The notes below the pieces were generated by a model that worked only from the letters and a program-made list of their open reading frames with translations, was not told the DNA's origin and did not search any database. A program made the translations under genes and the position numbers. From contig CBFHYX010000001.1 of assembly GCA_965660145.1 (NCBI GenBank), positions 372,001-436,000 of the forward strand: a stretch of DNA of 64,000 nucleotides, written 5' to 3'. The stretch comes from JABURQ01 sp029243145. Lineage in GTDB: Bacteria > Planctomycetota > Planctomycetia > Planctomycetales > Planctomycetaceae. Shown here in pieces: positions 37,632 through 47,197 of the stretch (positions within the stretch are counted from its first letter, which is position 1; the number at the start of each line of letters is the position of its first letter).

Positions 37632-38645
37632 ATGACTTCTTTCAAATCACTCGATCATCCCGCTGTCTGGTGCGGCACAGAACTCTTCTCTCGCCCAGAT
37701 TGGGAAGTGCATCTGACAGAAGCTGACCGTGCGGAGATTCAAACCGCGTTATCAGGTGTTCCAGAGAAGTTGCCTGAGCAATTCGCGAAAGAGGATTTTG
37801 CGATTCCTGGGCTATCGAGCAAGCTGGAACAGATTCAAAGCAACCTCGAACATGGTAGTGGTGCTTGTTTCATTCGCGGTCTCGATTTGCCGAACCTCAC
37901 GACCGAAGCGAGTCAGAAACTCTTTTGGGGTCTGATGTGTCACATCGGAACTCCGGTCTCTCAAAGTGCCGACGGAGCACGTATTTTCAGCGTGCGTGAT
38001 GAAGGTTTCAAGATGGGCGATACTCAGGCTCGCGGCCCGAACACCTCTAAGAAACTCAGTTTTCATACCGACCGCTGCGATGTCATCTCTTTCTTGACCC
38101 TCAAACAGGCGAAGTCGGGCGGCGAGAATCAACTTGTCAGTTCGATGTATCTGTTCAACGAAATCGGAACACGCCGACCTGATTTGTTAGAAGCTCTTCA
38201 ACAGCCGTTTTATTACCTGCGCCATGACGTCGATCAAGGAAATGAGAAGCCGTGGTGTCGCCAGCCTATTTTCTCTCTGTACGACAATCATTTTGCCTGT
38301 AATTTTCTCAGAGTGTTGATTGAGCGAGCGGCAAACTCTGACGATTTACCCAGTCTCTCTGACGAGCAAACTGAGGCACTCGATTTCTTGGAAGAAGTCG
38401 CCGCCGAACCAGACAATCACGTCACTTTCCGCCAGGAGCCGGGAGATTTGTTGCTCGTCAATAACTGGGCCTTGTTACATCGCCGCAATAAGTTCGTAGA
38501 CTTTGACGATCTTGATGAACGACGGCATCTGCTTCGAATCTGGCTCTCCATGCCGAACAGCAGACCGCTTCACCCAGATTTTGCGGGCAACTACGGAGCG
38601 ACGGCAGCCGGAGCGATCCGTGGTGGGATGAAGGCGAAATCATAA
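37632..38645 (+). CDS. TauD/TfdA-family Fe(II)/2-oxoglutarate dioxygenase
   Basis: 337 residues. The iron-binding facial triad is visible: H145 and D147 in SFHTDRCDV and H283 in NNWALLHRRNKF. The 2-oxoglutarate-binding arginine is probably in RRHLLRIWLS near residue 310. Family members hydroxylate small substrates such as taurine, carnitine precursors or amino acids; which one cannot be told. It stands alone between the DUF1573 gene and the convergent DUF1552 gene. Confidence 0.9.
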   Translation: MTSFKSLDHPAVWCGTELFSRPDWEVHLTEADRAEIQTALSGVPEKLPEQFAKEDFAIPGLSSKLEQIQSNLEHGSGACFIRGLDLPNLTTEASQKLFWGLMCHIGTPVSQSADGARIFSVRDEGFKMGDTQARGPNTSKKLSFHTDRCDVISFLTLKQAKSGGENQLVSSMYLFNEIGTRRPDLLEALQQPFYYLRHDVDQGNEKPWCRQPIFSLYDNHFACNFLRVLIERAANSDDLPSLSDEQTEALDFLEEVAAEPDNHVTFRQEPGDLLLVNNWALLHRRNKFVDFDDLDERRHLLRIWLSMPNSRPLHPDFAGNYGATAAGAIRGGMKAKS

Positions 38646-38719
38646 AGGTTCATCCTCTTCAAGCGGTGAGATCGAGTGGAAAATCTACCATCGGTGATGA
38701 CCGTTAAAGATAGAGATCT

Positions 38720-40051
38720 TTACGACAATTCGTCCAATCGACTTTTACTGTCGCCAATGGAATCGACCTTAGCACCGACTCGGTCTAACATCGACAGGAA
38801 CAGATTGTTCATTGGTGTTTCGACATCGTATTGCAGATGGCGACCGGTGCTGATGGTACCTCCTGCCTGGCCCGCCATAATCAACGGTAGATCATGATGT
38901 TGATGACGGTTTCCATCAGACAATCCACTACCGTAAACGATCATACTGTTATCGAGCAGATTTCCTTCTCCCTCGGGAGTCGCCTTGAGACGATCCAGGA
39001 AGTAACCGTACTGATCGATGAGAAACCCGTCGATCTTGCGAATGTTGTCGACCCACTCTTCATTATTCCGATGATGGGACAATGAGTGATGTCCTTGTTT
39101 AACGCCCACATTCGTATAACTACGGTTACTCCCCGCATTCGCCAGCATGAAAGTGGAAACGCGAGTGGCATCCGTTTCAAAGGCAACGACGAGAATATCA
39201 AACATCAGCCGAATATGTTCCTGCAAGTCGCTCGGGACACCAGTGGGAAGTTTGAGATCGGGCGGTTCGATTTTTGGAGCAGTCTCCGCACGTACAATGC
39301 GTTGTTCAATATCTCGAATGCTGGTGAAATATTCGTCGAGTTTTTGTCGGTCCGTTTGCCCCAGTTTTTGTTTCAGACGATTCGCGTCTGCCGCCACGAT
39401 GTCTAAGATCGATTTGCGGTTGCGCATCCGTTCTTTGCGTGTCTGCTCGTCTCCTGAACCGAACAGCCGTTCGAATGCCTGACGCGGATTGACCTCTTTT
39501 GCAGTCGGCGTTGTGGCTGTCTTCCAGGAAATATTGGCTGAGTAAGCACAACTGTAACCCGAATCACAGCTACCGGCATTCTTTCCTCGTTCGATCCCGA
39601 GTTCCAAAGAAGGGAGTCGGGTGAGGTGACCAACATGCTGGGCGGCCACCTGATCGACTGAGATGCCGACCTGTACGCGGTCCGAACTTTTTACCGGATG
39701 TTCGCCGGTCAAAAAGGTCGAAGCACAGCGAGCATGATCGCCCGCTCCGTCACCTTTTGCGCGGCCATTGTCTTGAGCGAGTCCCGTGATGACATTGAAA
39801 TCATTGCGATGACGTTCAATTTTTGAAATCGTATCGGAGAGTTTATAATCATTCCCTTTTCCATCCGGTTTCCAGGAAGGCATGATCACACCGTTGGGGA
39901 AAAAGACGTACGCCATTCGCACGGGATGACCCGATTCGGCCGTCATCAATGCGTGTGCTTTTGTCGCAGGGCGCATGATCTCTAACGCCGGCAAGGTAAT
40001 CGCGGCTCCCAAGCCGTGCAAAAATGTTCGTCGGTCGATTGATAATGTCAT
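38720..40051 (-). CDS. DUF1552 domain-containing exported protein
   Basis: 443 residues with a twin-arginine-type signal (DRRTFLHGLGAAITLPALE). The body is typical DUF1552: VRMAYVFFPNGVIMPSWKP, TGLAQDNGRAKGDGAGDHAR, GSCDSGYSCAYSANISW and MIVYGSGLSDGNRHQHHDLP. DUF1552 genes in planctomycetes and related bacteria regularly follow a DUF1592-type cytochrome gene. Here the ATG overlaps the upstream stop by one base (TAATG), so the two are translationally coupled. Activity unknown; the fold resembles DUF1501/sulfatase-like proteins. Confidence 0.93.
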   Translation of the reverse strand: MTLSIDRRTFLHGLGAAITLPALEIMRPATKAHALMTAESGHPVRMAYVFFPNGVIMPSWKPDGKGNDYKLSDTISKIERHRNDFNVITGLAQDNGRAKGDGAGDHARCASTFLTGEHPVKSSDRVQVGISVDQVAAQHVGHLTRLPSLELGIERGKNAGSCDSGYSCAYSANISWKTATTPTAKEVNPRQAFERLFGSGDEQTRKERMRNRKSILDIVAADANRLKQKLGQTDRQKLDEYFTSIRDIEQRIVRAETAPKIEPPDLKLPTGVPSDLQEHIRLMFDILVVAFETDATRVSTFMLANAGSNRSYTNVGVKQGHHSLSHHRNNEEWVDNIRKIDGFLIDQYGYFLDRLKATPEGEGNLLDNSMIVYGSGLSDGNRHQHHDLPLIMAGQAGGTISTGRHLQYDVETPMNNLFLSMLDRVGAKVDSIGDSKSRLDELS

Positions 40052-42723
40052 TATTCAATGCCTCCATCGCCACGTCGCATACGGAACGGGGCGCTATTGA
40101 CCACTCCGAGAACGAGGCGAGAAAATTTGTAGTGATCGTTTTCCAGACTGGTGATAATTTCATCAATGGCACAACGATCATAATATATTAGACCTCGACC
40201 GAGTGCATATGTCAGCATTTTTTCTGTCAGATTCCGCGTAAACGGTTCTTCACGCTGCGAGAGAATCTCTATCAACTCCTTCGCACCAGCGAACTTCTGA
40301 CCATCCGGGAGAACTCCCGAGTCGTCGATCGTTTTTTTGCCTTCCCGTTCTCGAAACTGGCCGACAGCGTCGAACCTTTCAAAAGCCAGACCTAATGGGT
40401 CCATCTGATTATGACACGACGCACAACCGGGATCTTCTCGATGAAGAGCCAATTGCTCGGTCAATGTCGCATCGGGTGAAGCCTTGGCCGTCTCCTCCAA
40501 TTCGGGAACACCGGGCGGAGGTGGGGGAGGGGGTGTCCCCAAAATATTATCCATAATCCATTTCCCCCGTTTAACGGGAGAAGTGCGAGTGGGATTTGAC
40601 GTTAAAGCCAAAATACTCGATTGTGTCAAAACACCGGATCGCGGGGTTCCCTCCAAAGAAACTTTTTGTAGTTTCTTGCCTTTGATCTCTTCGATTCCAT
40701 AATGCTTGGCAAGCCGTTCGTTCACGAACGTGTAGTCGGCATTCAGAAAGTCGAGAATACTGCGATCTTCACGCACAATGTAATCAAAGAAGGTCAACGT
40801 CTCAGTAATCATGTCTCGTCGCAGATTATCATCGAACGTTTTGAACCGTCGGCGATCAAAGTCAATTTCGTCCAAATTTCTGAGATTCAACCATTGCCCG
40901 CCAAAATTATCGACTAAAGCGTTTGACTTGGGATGAGCCAACATTCGGCGAACTTGTTGTTCGAGAATCTTCGGATCTTTCAATTGTTTCTTACGAGCGG
41001 CTTCTAACAATTCGTCATCGGGCATACTGCTCCACAAAAAGTAAGAAAGCCGCGATGCCAATTCGAAGTCGTCGAGTTCGCGTTTGAAATTCGGGTCGTC
41101 GGGACGCGGGTCCGCTTCGACGCGAAACAGAAAGCTGGGAGAAACTAACGCGGCTTGAAGACCGAGCCGGATCCCTGCTTCGTAGGATTCATCAAATTCT
41201 TCAACGGTCTTTTTCACTAGAGACACAAACTGCTGAACTTCTTCTGCCTGTACGGGGCGACGAAACACTTTTGGTAAGATCGAATCAAAAACTTTTGTGG
41301 CTGCCTGTTCGACGGATTGAGTCTCTCCCGGTTCGGCGATGACGATTCGCTTGTGATGTTCGGGAGGATCAATTTTAACTCCTGAGAGTGGACCTTCCAA
41401 TTCAACCCAATTCACAAAGAGATTTCGATCTCGACGGTTGGTATCCTTCGCGTCTTTGTCATAGAAGTCATTGAGGAAAGAAACCGCAATGGGAAAGTCG
41501 CCCTCAACGGCCTTAAAGTCGTACTCGTATACCTGTGGCTGATTGTGCTCTTTAATTTTTTCGAGTTTGAAGGGTTTCTCATCGATATAAACTCCCATTT
41601 CTGCGGGGTCGCGCCCCGCTTGAGTCGCACTGGCACTCACGCGGAGAATATAATCTCCTTTTTTCGCAAATTTGAATCTCGTTGTTGCCGTTCCTTTCGA
41701 GGGAAAAGAAATTCCCCCATTCGACGCACTGGCCGAATCTTTGGTTTGGAACTTGTTACCTTCTTTGCGAAGAACGGGAATGATATCCGTGTCAACAATC
41801 ACTCGCAACGTAATTTCTTCCGCGGCGGCAAGATACTTTTCCATCAGCAATGACGGCAGTGACAAAACATCGCCGATATTGTCGAACCCTTCTCCCACAT
41901 CGTCTGCCGGAAAGTTACGACCGGGATTCATATCATCGATACCGAACAAATCGCGAATGGTGTTCGTGTATTCTGCCAAGTTGAGACGCTGGATGGTCTC
42001 GCGACCGGGATCGTTAATGGCTTCACAATCAATATTGTAAAGTGTGTTGTCCAGCCAAGCGAGAACAGGAAGTCTCTCGTCTGCTGTCGGTTGATCGGCA
42101 TCACTGGGAGGCATCGCGCCGATCTCCAGAATGCTGAGAATCTTTTCCCATTTTTTGCGCGACTTCAAGACATCTGCCGTCGTTTTGTAGAGATCAAACT
42201 GCACACCTTCTTCCGCGAATTCTCCCTCGTGACATTCGAAGCAATACTTTTTCAGAAAAGGGACTACTTCTTTTTCGAATGACGGATCGTTTTTGAGAGA
42301 GGCGACATCGAGACGATTGACGTTTCCTTCCGGTCCTTCAAAAGCAACTATTTGTGTCGAAACCGTGGAAGCTGGTGACGACTCTGCGCTGACCGTTTTA
42401 TTGGTCGAAGACAGTTCGTTCGGTGACTCACCATTCATCATCATCACAACGATGATTCCCAGTACAGCAACACCTGCTCCGATGGAAACTGGCAGCTTCC
42501 AAGTCCCACTGTTCGTCACGTTTGCAGGCTTCGATTTCGTGCTCGGTTTTCGCGAAGCACGCGGAGGCGTTCTCGGCGGTTCATCGGTCCAATCGTTTTC
42601 CACTTGAGGAACACGAAAGACGGCCTGACAGTCAGAATCCGGACAGCGACCCTTGCGGCCGGCAAAACGGTCGGCCACTTTGAATTGCTTAAAGCAGGAA
42701 TCGCAGGTGATATCTATGGGCAT
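40051..42723 (-). CDS. DUF1592-type cytochrome protein with N-terminal zinc ribbon
   Basis: 890 residues. A zinc-ribbon-like start has C7, C10, C27 and C32 (TCDSCFKQFKV, RCPDSDCQAVF). A Pro-rich linker and a membrane segment (about 76-96) follow. The cytochrome-like motif CFECHEG is at C161-C164-H165. Then come DUF1587 (about 235-300), a carbohydrate-binding-like segment (about 340-440), DUF1595, DUF1592, DUF1588 and DUF1585 (to about 880), the last marked by CASCHNQMDPLGLAFERFD, a second CxxCH. This is the standard planctomycete architecture, but the ribbon places a cytoplasmic domain before the anchor. It is coupled to the DUF1552 gene. The role is inferred to be redox activity outside the membrane. 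Confidence 0.92.
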   Translation of the reverse strand: MPIDITCDSCFKQFKVADRFAGRKGRCPDSDCQAVFRVPQVENDWTDEPPRTPPRASRKPSTKSKPANVTNSGTWKLPVSIGAGVAVLGIIVVMMMNGESPNELSSTNKTVSAESSPASTVSTQIVAFEGPEGNVNRLDVASLKNDPSFEKEVVPFLKKYCFECHEGEFAEEGVQFDLYKTTADVLKSRKKWEKILSILEIGAMPPSDADQPTADERLPVLAWLDNTLYNIDCEAINDPGRETIQRLNLAEYTNTIRDLFGIDDMNPGRNFPADDVGEGFDNIGDVLSLPSLLMEKYLAAAEEITLRVIVDTDIIPVLRKEGNKFQTKDSASASNGGISFPSKGTATTRFKFAKKGDYILRVSASATQAGRDPAEMGVYIDEKPFKLEKIKEHNQPQVYEYDFKAVEGDFPIAVSFLNDFYDKDAKDTNRRDRNLFVNWVELEGPLSGVKIDPPEHHKRIVIAEPGETQSVEQAATKVFDSILPKVFRRPVQAEEVQQFVSLVKKTVEEFDESYEAGIRLGLQAALVSPSFLFRVEADPRPDDPNFKRELDDFELASRLSYFLWSSMPDDELLEAARKKQLKDPKILEQQVRRMLAHPKSNALVDNFGGQWLNLRNLDEIDFDRRRFKTFDDNLRRDMITETLTFFDYIVREDRSILDFLNADYTFVNERLAKHYGIEEIKGKKLQKVSLEGTPRSGVLTQSSILALTSNPTRTSPVKRGKWIMDNILGTPPPPPPPGVPELEETAKASPDATLTEQLALHREDPGCASCHNQMDPLGLAFERFDAVGQFREREGKKTIDDSGVLPDGQKFAGAKELIEILSQREEPFTRNLTEKMLTYALGRGLIYYDRCAIDEIITSLENDHYKFSRLVLGVVNSAPFRMRRGDGGIE

Positions 42724-43053
42724 GATCTTCGCTCAACGCTGAGCCGGTTATGAATGAAAGAACGCGGCAAGACTCAATCGAGTCTTCAATGTGGTGGGTC
42801 GTGGTAGGTGGGTAGGGGAACACAGTCTCCTACCATGTCCCGGTGGACTATTATACGACAGGTGAGTCTCTGTTCAAAATGTTATTTAACATCGGCAGAC
42901 CAAGCAAGTTGCGCCCAATATTTCGAGTTTTGTCGACAATACCCGGTCAGCGTAATTTGCCCGCACAAAAAATATCGACAGGAATAGTGGGGAAATCACA
43001 TTCTTCTCGCGTTAAGATCCTATGAGCGTTCAACTTATCACAGGCAGCGATCT
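42724..43053. other. Divergent promoter region, no gene seen
   Basis: 330 bases between the minus-strand DUF1592 gene and the plus-strand transporter operon. It contains a small palindrome GACTC-AATC-GAGTC (42771-42784) and otherwise nothing recognised. Confidence 0.5.
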
Positions 43054-44430
43054 ATGAATATGCGGACACTCTTCGTCTGGAGCCTGCTCTTCTCCTCTCT
43101 TTTAATGGGGTGTGAGAGGCAAGAAGCATTCCCCAACCGACCCATCACGTTGGTCTGTCCGTGGTCACCCGGAGGAGGAACCGATCAGGTTTCTCGTCAG
43201 ATGGCATATTTTCTGGAAGCCGAACTGGGAACACCTTGCACGGTGATCAATGCGACCGGAGGACAAGGTGTCACCGGGCATCGGCGGGGGATGATGGCGC
43301 GACCGGATGGATACACGATTGCCGTCATCACGTTTGAGCTGAATACGCTCCACCACCAAAGCCTGACGACCTTGACCTATGAAGACATGATTCCGTTGAT
43401 CTCGGTCAATGAAGATGCGGCCGCGATTTGGGTGCCGGCTGACTCTCCCTGGCAAACGCTCGATGATCTGGTCGCCGACATCAAAGCCAATCCGGGATCG
43501 CTCACTGCCTCTGGCACCGCGACGGGAGGAGCCTGGCATCTTGCCTTCGCCGGTTGGTTACAATCTGCGGGGTTAGAAACCACTGCGGTCAAATGGATCC
43601 CCAAAGGGGGTGCCGATCCTTCCGTTCAGGAATTGATGAGCGGTGGAATCGATTTGGTTTGTTGTTCGCTGCCGGAAGCAAAACAGTATTATGATCGCGG
43701 CGAACTTCGAGCATTGGGTGTCATGGCCGAAGAAACGGTCCCCGGCTTTGAAGACATCAAGACGATGCGAGAACAAAATTTTGATTGGGTGCTTGTCGGT
43801 TGGCGCGGCTTCGCAGTCCCTCCCGGAACACCCCAAGACCGAGTGGACGTGTTACGAACTGCAATGCAGAAGATTGTTAGTGGAGAGGTCGTCATTGATG
43901 ACAAAAGTTTTCCCAAGTTCATGGACCAGCGCGGGTTTAATAATCGTTGGAGAACCAGCGATGATTTCCATGAATTTCTGGCGCGCAATGATCAGTCACT
44001 GGGAAAACTCTTAAACTCGGACGCATTCGCCTCACTCGCTGAAGGAGCGGTCGGTCCGTACGATTTTCCCATGCTGCTGGGATTACTGCTTTCGGGACTG
44101 GTCATCGCTCAAGTTGTCATCTCGAGGCGTATTCAGACTCCGGCGATCACCGATCAGGAGTCACTCGAAACAAGCACTCAATCCGAAAATGTCAGTTCCT
44201 CGATCATCAATGTCCTGTTTGGTCTCGGAATGGTGTTGCTCTATATTCTTCTGGCAGAAACCGTCGGCTTCCTGGTACTGACGGCGGGACTTCTCGTGAT
44301 GTTTCTCTGGAAATTGGGAACAAAACTCACTTCGGCAGCCGTCATCACCATCATTCTGGTGCCACTTGTTTACTACCTGTTTGCAGTGATACTCCGCGTT
44401 CCGTTGCCTCGCGGCTGGTGGGGGGTGTGA
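43054..44430 (+). CDS. Fused TctC (binding protein) and TctB (small permease) of a tripartite tricarboxylate transporter
   Basis: 458 residues. The N-terminus is a lipoprotein signal with lipobox LLMGC (Cys20). Residues about 28-325 are a TctC/Bug-type solute-binding domain (ITLVCPWSPGGGTDQVSRQM, GASGT-like segment ASGTATGG). From about 330 the chain continues into a membrane part of roughly four helices (FPMLLGLLLSGLVIAQVVIS; LFGLGMVLLYILLAETVGFL; VLPL-like end) that matches TctB. In most bacteria TctC and TctB are separate genes. The large permease tctA starts one base after this stop codon. Together they import a carboxylate driven by an ion gradient; the substrate is unknown. Confidence 0.88.
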   Translation: MNMRTLFVWSLLFSSLLMGCERQEAFPNRPITLVCPWSPGGGTDQVSRQMAYFLEAELGTPCTVINATGGQGVTGHRRGMMARPDGYTIAVITFELNTLHHQSLTTLTYEDMIPLISVNEDAAAIWVPADSPWQTLDDLVADIKANPGSLTASGTATGGAWHLAFAGWLQSAGLETTAVKWIPKGGADPSVQELMSGGIDLVCCSLPEAKQYYDRGELRALGVMAEETVPGFEDIKTMREQNFDWVLVGWRGFAVPPGTPQDRVDVLRTAMQKIVSGEVVIDDKSFPKFMDQRGFNNRWRTSDDFHEFLARNDQSLGKLLNSDAFASLAEGAVGPYDFPMLLGLLLSGLVIAQVVISRRIQTPAITDQESLETSTQSENVSSSIINVLFGLGMVLLYILLAETVGFLVLTAGLLVMFLWKLGTKLTSAAVITIILVPLVYYLFAVILRVPLPRGWWGV

Positions 44431-44431
44431 G

Positions 44432-45961
44432 ATGGAACTTCAAACCGCATTACTCGATGTTCTGTCGTTGGAAACATTGCTGACGATCTTATTGTGTGGC
44501 GTGTTCGGATTGTTTGTGGGCTCGATCCCCGGACTGACAGCCACCATGGCGGTGGCCCTGATTGTACCGGTCACCTTTTATCTCAGCGACATTTCCGCCA
44601 TTGCCGCCATTGTGACTCTCACGGCGGTCTGTATTTTCTCAGGTGATATACCCACCACACTGTTACGAATTCCGGGAACTCCCTCCTCGGCGGCATATGT
44701 TGACGATGCGTATGCGCTGCGCCAGCAGGGACGCTACGCAGATGCACTTTCGACATCCTTGATGTTCAGCGTCACGGGTGGGCTCTTTGGAACTCTGATA
44801 CTATTTCTGTGCGCACCACAACTGGCCGTCTTGGCGAGACAGTTTGGAACTTACGAGTATTTTTGGTTGTATGCCTTGGGGCTAAGCTGCGCGGCGATTG
44901 TATCGGGAGATTCTCGTTTGAAAGGTGCGATCGCTTTGCTTGTGGGAATTCTGTTTTCATTGGTCGGTCTCAGTGAAGTCCATTCCGAACCCCGTTTTGC
45001 CTTTGGTTCGGAAGAGCTGATCAGTGGAGTGCATTTTATACCCGCATTGATTGGGTTATTCGGTGTCTCCGAAGTATTACGAGGGTTGTGGGCGTCGGGA
45101 GGTAAAGATGCTGTCACCACATATTCTGACTTGCTGAATGTCCAACAAGAGGGGTTCTCGTTCGCCCAGCAAATCTCGCATTGGCTCTCTCGGATCTCTC
45201 GGCGTCCTTGGCAAACACTTCGTTCCTGTTCACTGGGAACGCTCATTGGAATGATTCCCGGAGCGGGGGCCGATATTGCCGCCTGGATGTCTTACACATT
45301 TTCTAAACGCTCGTCGTCAACGCCGGAAGAATATGGCAAGGGTTCTGAAGATGGTCTTGCCGATGCGTCTGCTGCAAATAATTCGTCTTTGGCGGGTGCC
45401 TGGATTCCCGCTCTTGTGCTGGGAATACCGGGTGACTCTGTCACGGCCATCCTGATCGGCGTCTTGATGATGAAAAACATCAATCCCGGTCCCGATATTT
45501 TTACGCAACCCGAACAGGTCACGTTAATTTACGGCATCTACATCTCGTTCATTGTGGCAAATCTCTTTTTGATTCCACTCGGCTATGTGGGGATTCGTGC
45601 CAGCGGATTCATTTTGAAAGTGCCACAACGTGTCTTGTTACCTGTGATTCTTTTGTTTTGCATCGTGGGTTCCTATGCGATCAGCAGTAGTTTGTTTGAT
45701 GTTGCGGTCATGTTGTTTTTCGGTCTCTTGGGTTTTTTCTTAGAACGATATCGTTATCCACTCGGCCCCGTAGTTCTGGGATTGTTGTTGGGAGCCGATC
45801 TCGAGGCCAGCTTTGTTCAAAATCTGACCAAAGATCGTTCACTGCTGGCGTTCTTTTCGCGACCTTTAGCGGCGGTTTTGGGAATTGCCTGTCTATTCAT
45901 CTGGCTGACACCGGCACTATCTGCCGCTTTACGCAAGAAGCCCACCGTGCTCGAAGAGTAA
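44432..45961 (+). CDS. tctA: Tripartite tricarboxylate transporter large permease TctA
   Basis: 509 residues with about twelve hydrophobic segments, the normal size for TctA. Family sequences include FVGSIPGLTATMAVALIVPV near residue 29 and its pseudo-repeat IGMIPGAGADIAAWMSY near 272, as well as GDIPTTLLRIPGTPSSAA and AWIPALVLGIPGDSVTAILI. It sits in the inner membrane and carries the solute handed over by the binding domain encoded just upstream. The gene pair has no adjacent two-component regulator such as TctD/TctE. Confidence 0.95.
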   Translation: MELQTALLDVLSLETLLTILLCGVFGLFVGSIPGLTATMAVALIVPVTFYLSDISAIAAIVTLTAVCIFSGDIPTTLLRIPGTPSSAAYVDDAYALRQQGRYADALSTSLMFSVTGGLFGTLILFLCAPQLAVLARQFGTYEYFWLYALGLSCAAIVSGDSRLKGAIALLVGILFSLVGLSEVHSEPRFAFGSEELISGVHFIPALIGLFGVSEVLRGLWASGGKDAVTTYSDLLNVQQEGFSFAQQISHWLSRISRRPWQTLRSCSLGTLIGMIPGAGADIAAWMSYTFSKRSSSTPEEYGKGSEDGLADASAANNSSLAGAWIPALVLGIPGDSVTAILIGVLMMKNINPGPDIFTQPEQVTLIYGIYISFIVANLFLIPLGYVGIRASGFILKVPQRVLLPVILLFCIVGSYAISSSLFDVAVMLFFGLLGFFLERYRYPLGPVVLGLLLGADLEASFVQNLTKDRSLLAFFSRPLAAVLGIACLFIWLTPALSAALRKKPTVLEE

Positions 45962-46174
45962 TCGAGTTCGAGCCTGTTAATTTGGGTGATTTGTTAGCGA
46001 CTTTGAATAACAGCGTATTTGTTGCGCGTCTGCTGAATGCTCGGCCTCTTTCGGAAGATGCACAGGAGACGGTTTATTCGGTCGATGATGATTGTATCCC
46101 AAATAGCGCATCAGGGATCAATGCCGGTTATCGGGCATTCTCAATAAGGGACTTACAGCGTCTTTAGTCTATGG

Positions 46175-46984
46175 ATGGACAAAATTATGGAACGTCGACA
46201 ATTCGTAAACCTAGTTCTTTCTTCCGTAGGAACGTCTCTCGTTTTTGCGAACCCACTTCAGTTGATAGGTGCAGAGCCAATCAAGCTGGCGGCCGCTCTG
46301 GAGAATTCCAAGCTAAAAACACCCATCAAACTGTGCCGACAATGCGAACAATTGATGGACCAACATGACGACTATAAAATGGTCTTTGTCAAACGCGAAC
46401 TGATTGGTCGCGTTATGAATGAAGCCATCATGAATGTGAAAGTTCGGCAAGAGCCTTTAAGTGTCTATATGTTGTTCGGGAAACCCTATGAAGGTCGCGA
46501 AGTGATCTTTGTCGAAGGCAAAAACAATAACGAACTCCTCGTTCATGAAACTGGGATTAAATCTTTGGCTGGCACTTTATCGCTCGACCCTCATGGATCA
46601 ATGGCGATGAAAGAAAACCACCATTCCATCAACAAATTCGGCATCAAAAACCTGGTGACAGAATTAGCCGACTTGTGGATTTCAGAAGCCCATCTTCCGG
46701 GTATCGAAGTCAAATATTATCCGAAAGCAAAAATTGGCGAAAAAGCGTGCAAGACGATTGAAGTAACCCACCCGAAAGAAATCGCCGGTGCCTCTTATCA
46801 TATCACGCGATTCTATCTTGATGCCAAGACGAACATTCCAGTGCGTCTGCAACATTACAGTTTTCCCACGAAGCCGGGTGCCGAACCTGTTTTGTACGAA
46901 GAATACACGTTTCTTGAGTTTGAACCCAATCAGGGCTTCAAAGATATCGATTTTGATATCGAAAACCCTGACTACAATTTTTGA
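46175..46984 (+). CDS. DUF1571 domain-containing exported protein
   Basis: 269 residues. The N-terminus has an RRQFVNLVLSSVGTSLVFA signal that resembles a Tat or Sec leader; ATG 46187 (MERRQF) is an alternative start. The DUF1571 core includes LIGRVMNEAIMNVKVRQEPL, SVYMLFGKPYEGREVIFVEG and LTEL-like helices, then TIEVTHPKE and FYLDAKTNIPVRLQHYSFP. The fold is related to outer-membrane lipoprotein carrier-type (LolA/LolB-like) proteins, but the role of DUF1571 is not known. Confidence 0.88.
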   Translation: MDKIMERRQFVNLVLSSVGTSLVFANPLQLIGAEPIKLAAALENSKLKTPIKLCRQCEQLMDQHDDYKMVFVKRELIGRVMNEAIMNVKVRQEPLSVYMLFGKPYEGREVIFVEGKNNNELLVHETGIKSLAGTLSLDPHGSMAMKENHHSINKFGIKNLVTELADLWISEAHLPGIEVKYYPKAKIGEKACKTIEVTHPKEIAGASYHITRFYLDAKTNIPVRLQHYSFPTKPGAEPVLYEEYTFLEFEPNQGFKDIDFDIENPDYNF

Positions 46985-47135
46985 TTTGCAACAGGTTTGC
47001 TCACTCCAGACTCATCCCAGATTCGAGTGACTTACCGTTTTTGATGGAGGCACTCGCCGATTGCGAGGAGGGCATATCGGCAGAGTGGAGAGAGAAGACG
47101 GTCAGGGACGGCCGAAATCACTTTCTTACCTCATG

Positions 47136-47167
47136 AGAAAGACCCGGTGTCAAAGCCGGGTCTTTCT
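47136..47167. terminator. Shared terminator between convergent genes
   Basis: AGAAAGACCCGG (47136-47147) pairs perfectly with CCGGGTCTTTCT (47156-47167) across an 8-base loop. It lies between the plus-strand DUF1571 gene and the minus-strand gene ending at 47198. Both exits are U-rich only within the stem, so it may serve both directions. Confidence 0.8.
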
Positions 47168-47197
47168 ATTTGCGCGGAGCAAATCTTCTGAGAGATT

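Noticed and set aside
46122..46140. Small hairpin ATGCC/GGGCAT before the DUF1571 gene as a terminator for the tct operon
   Set aside because: The stem is only about 5 bp and no T-run follows.
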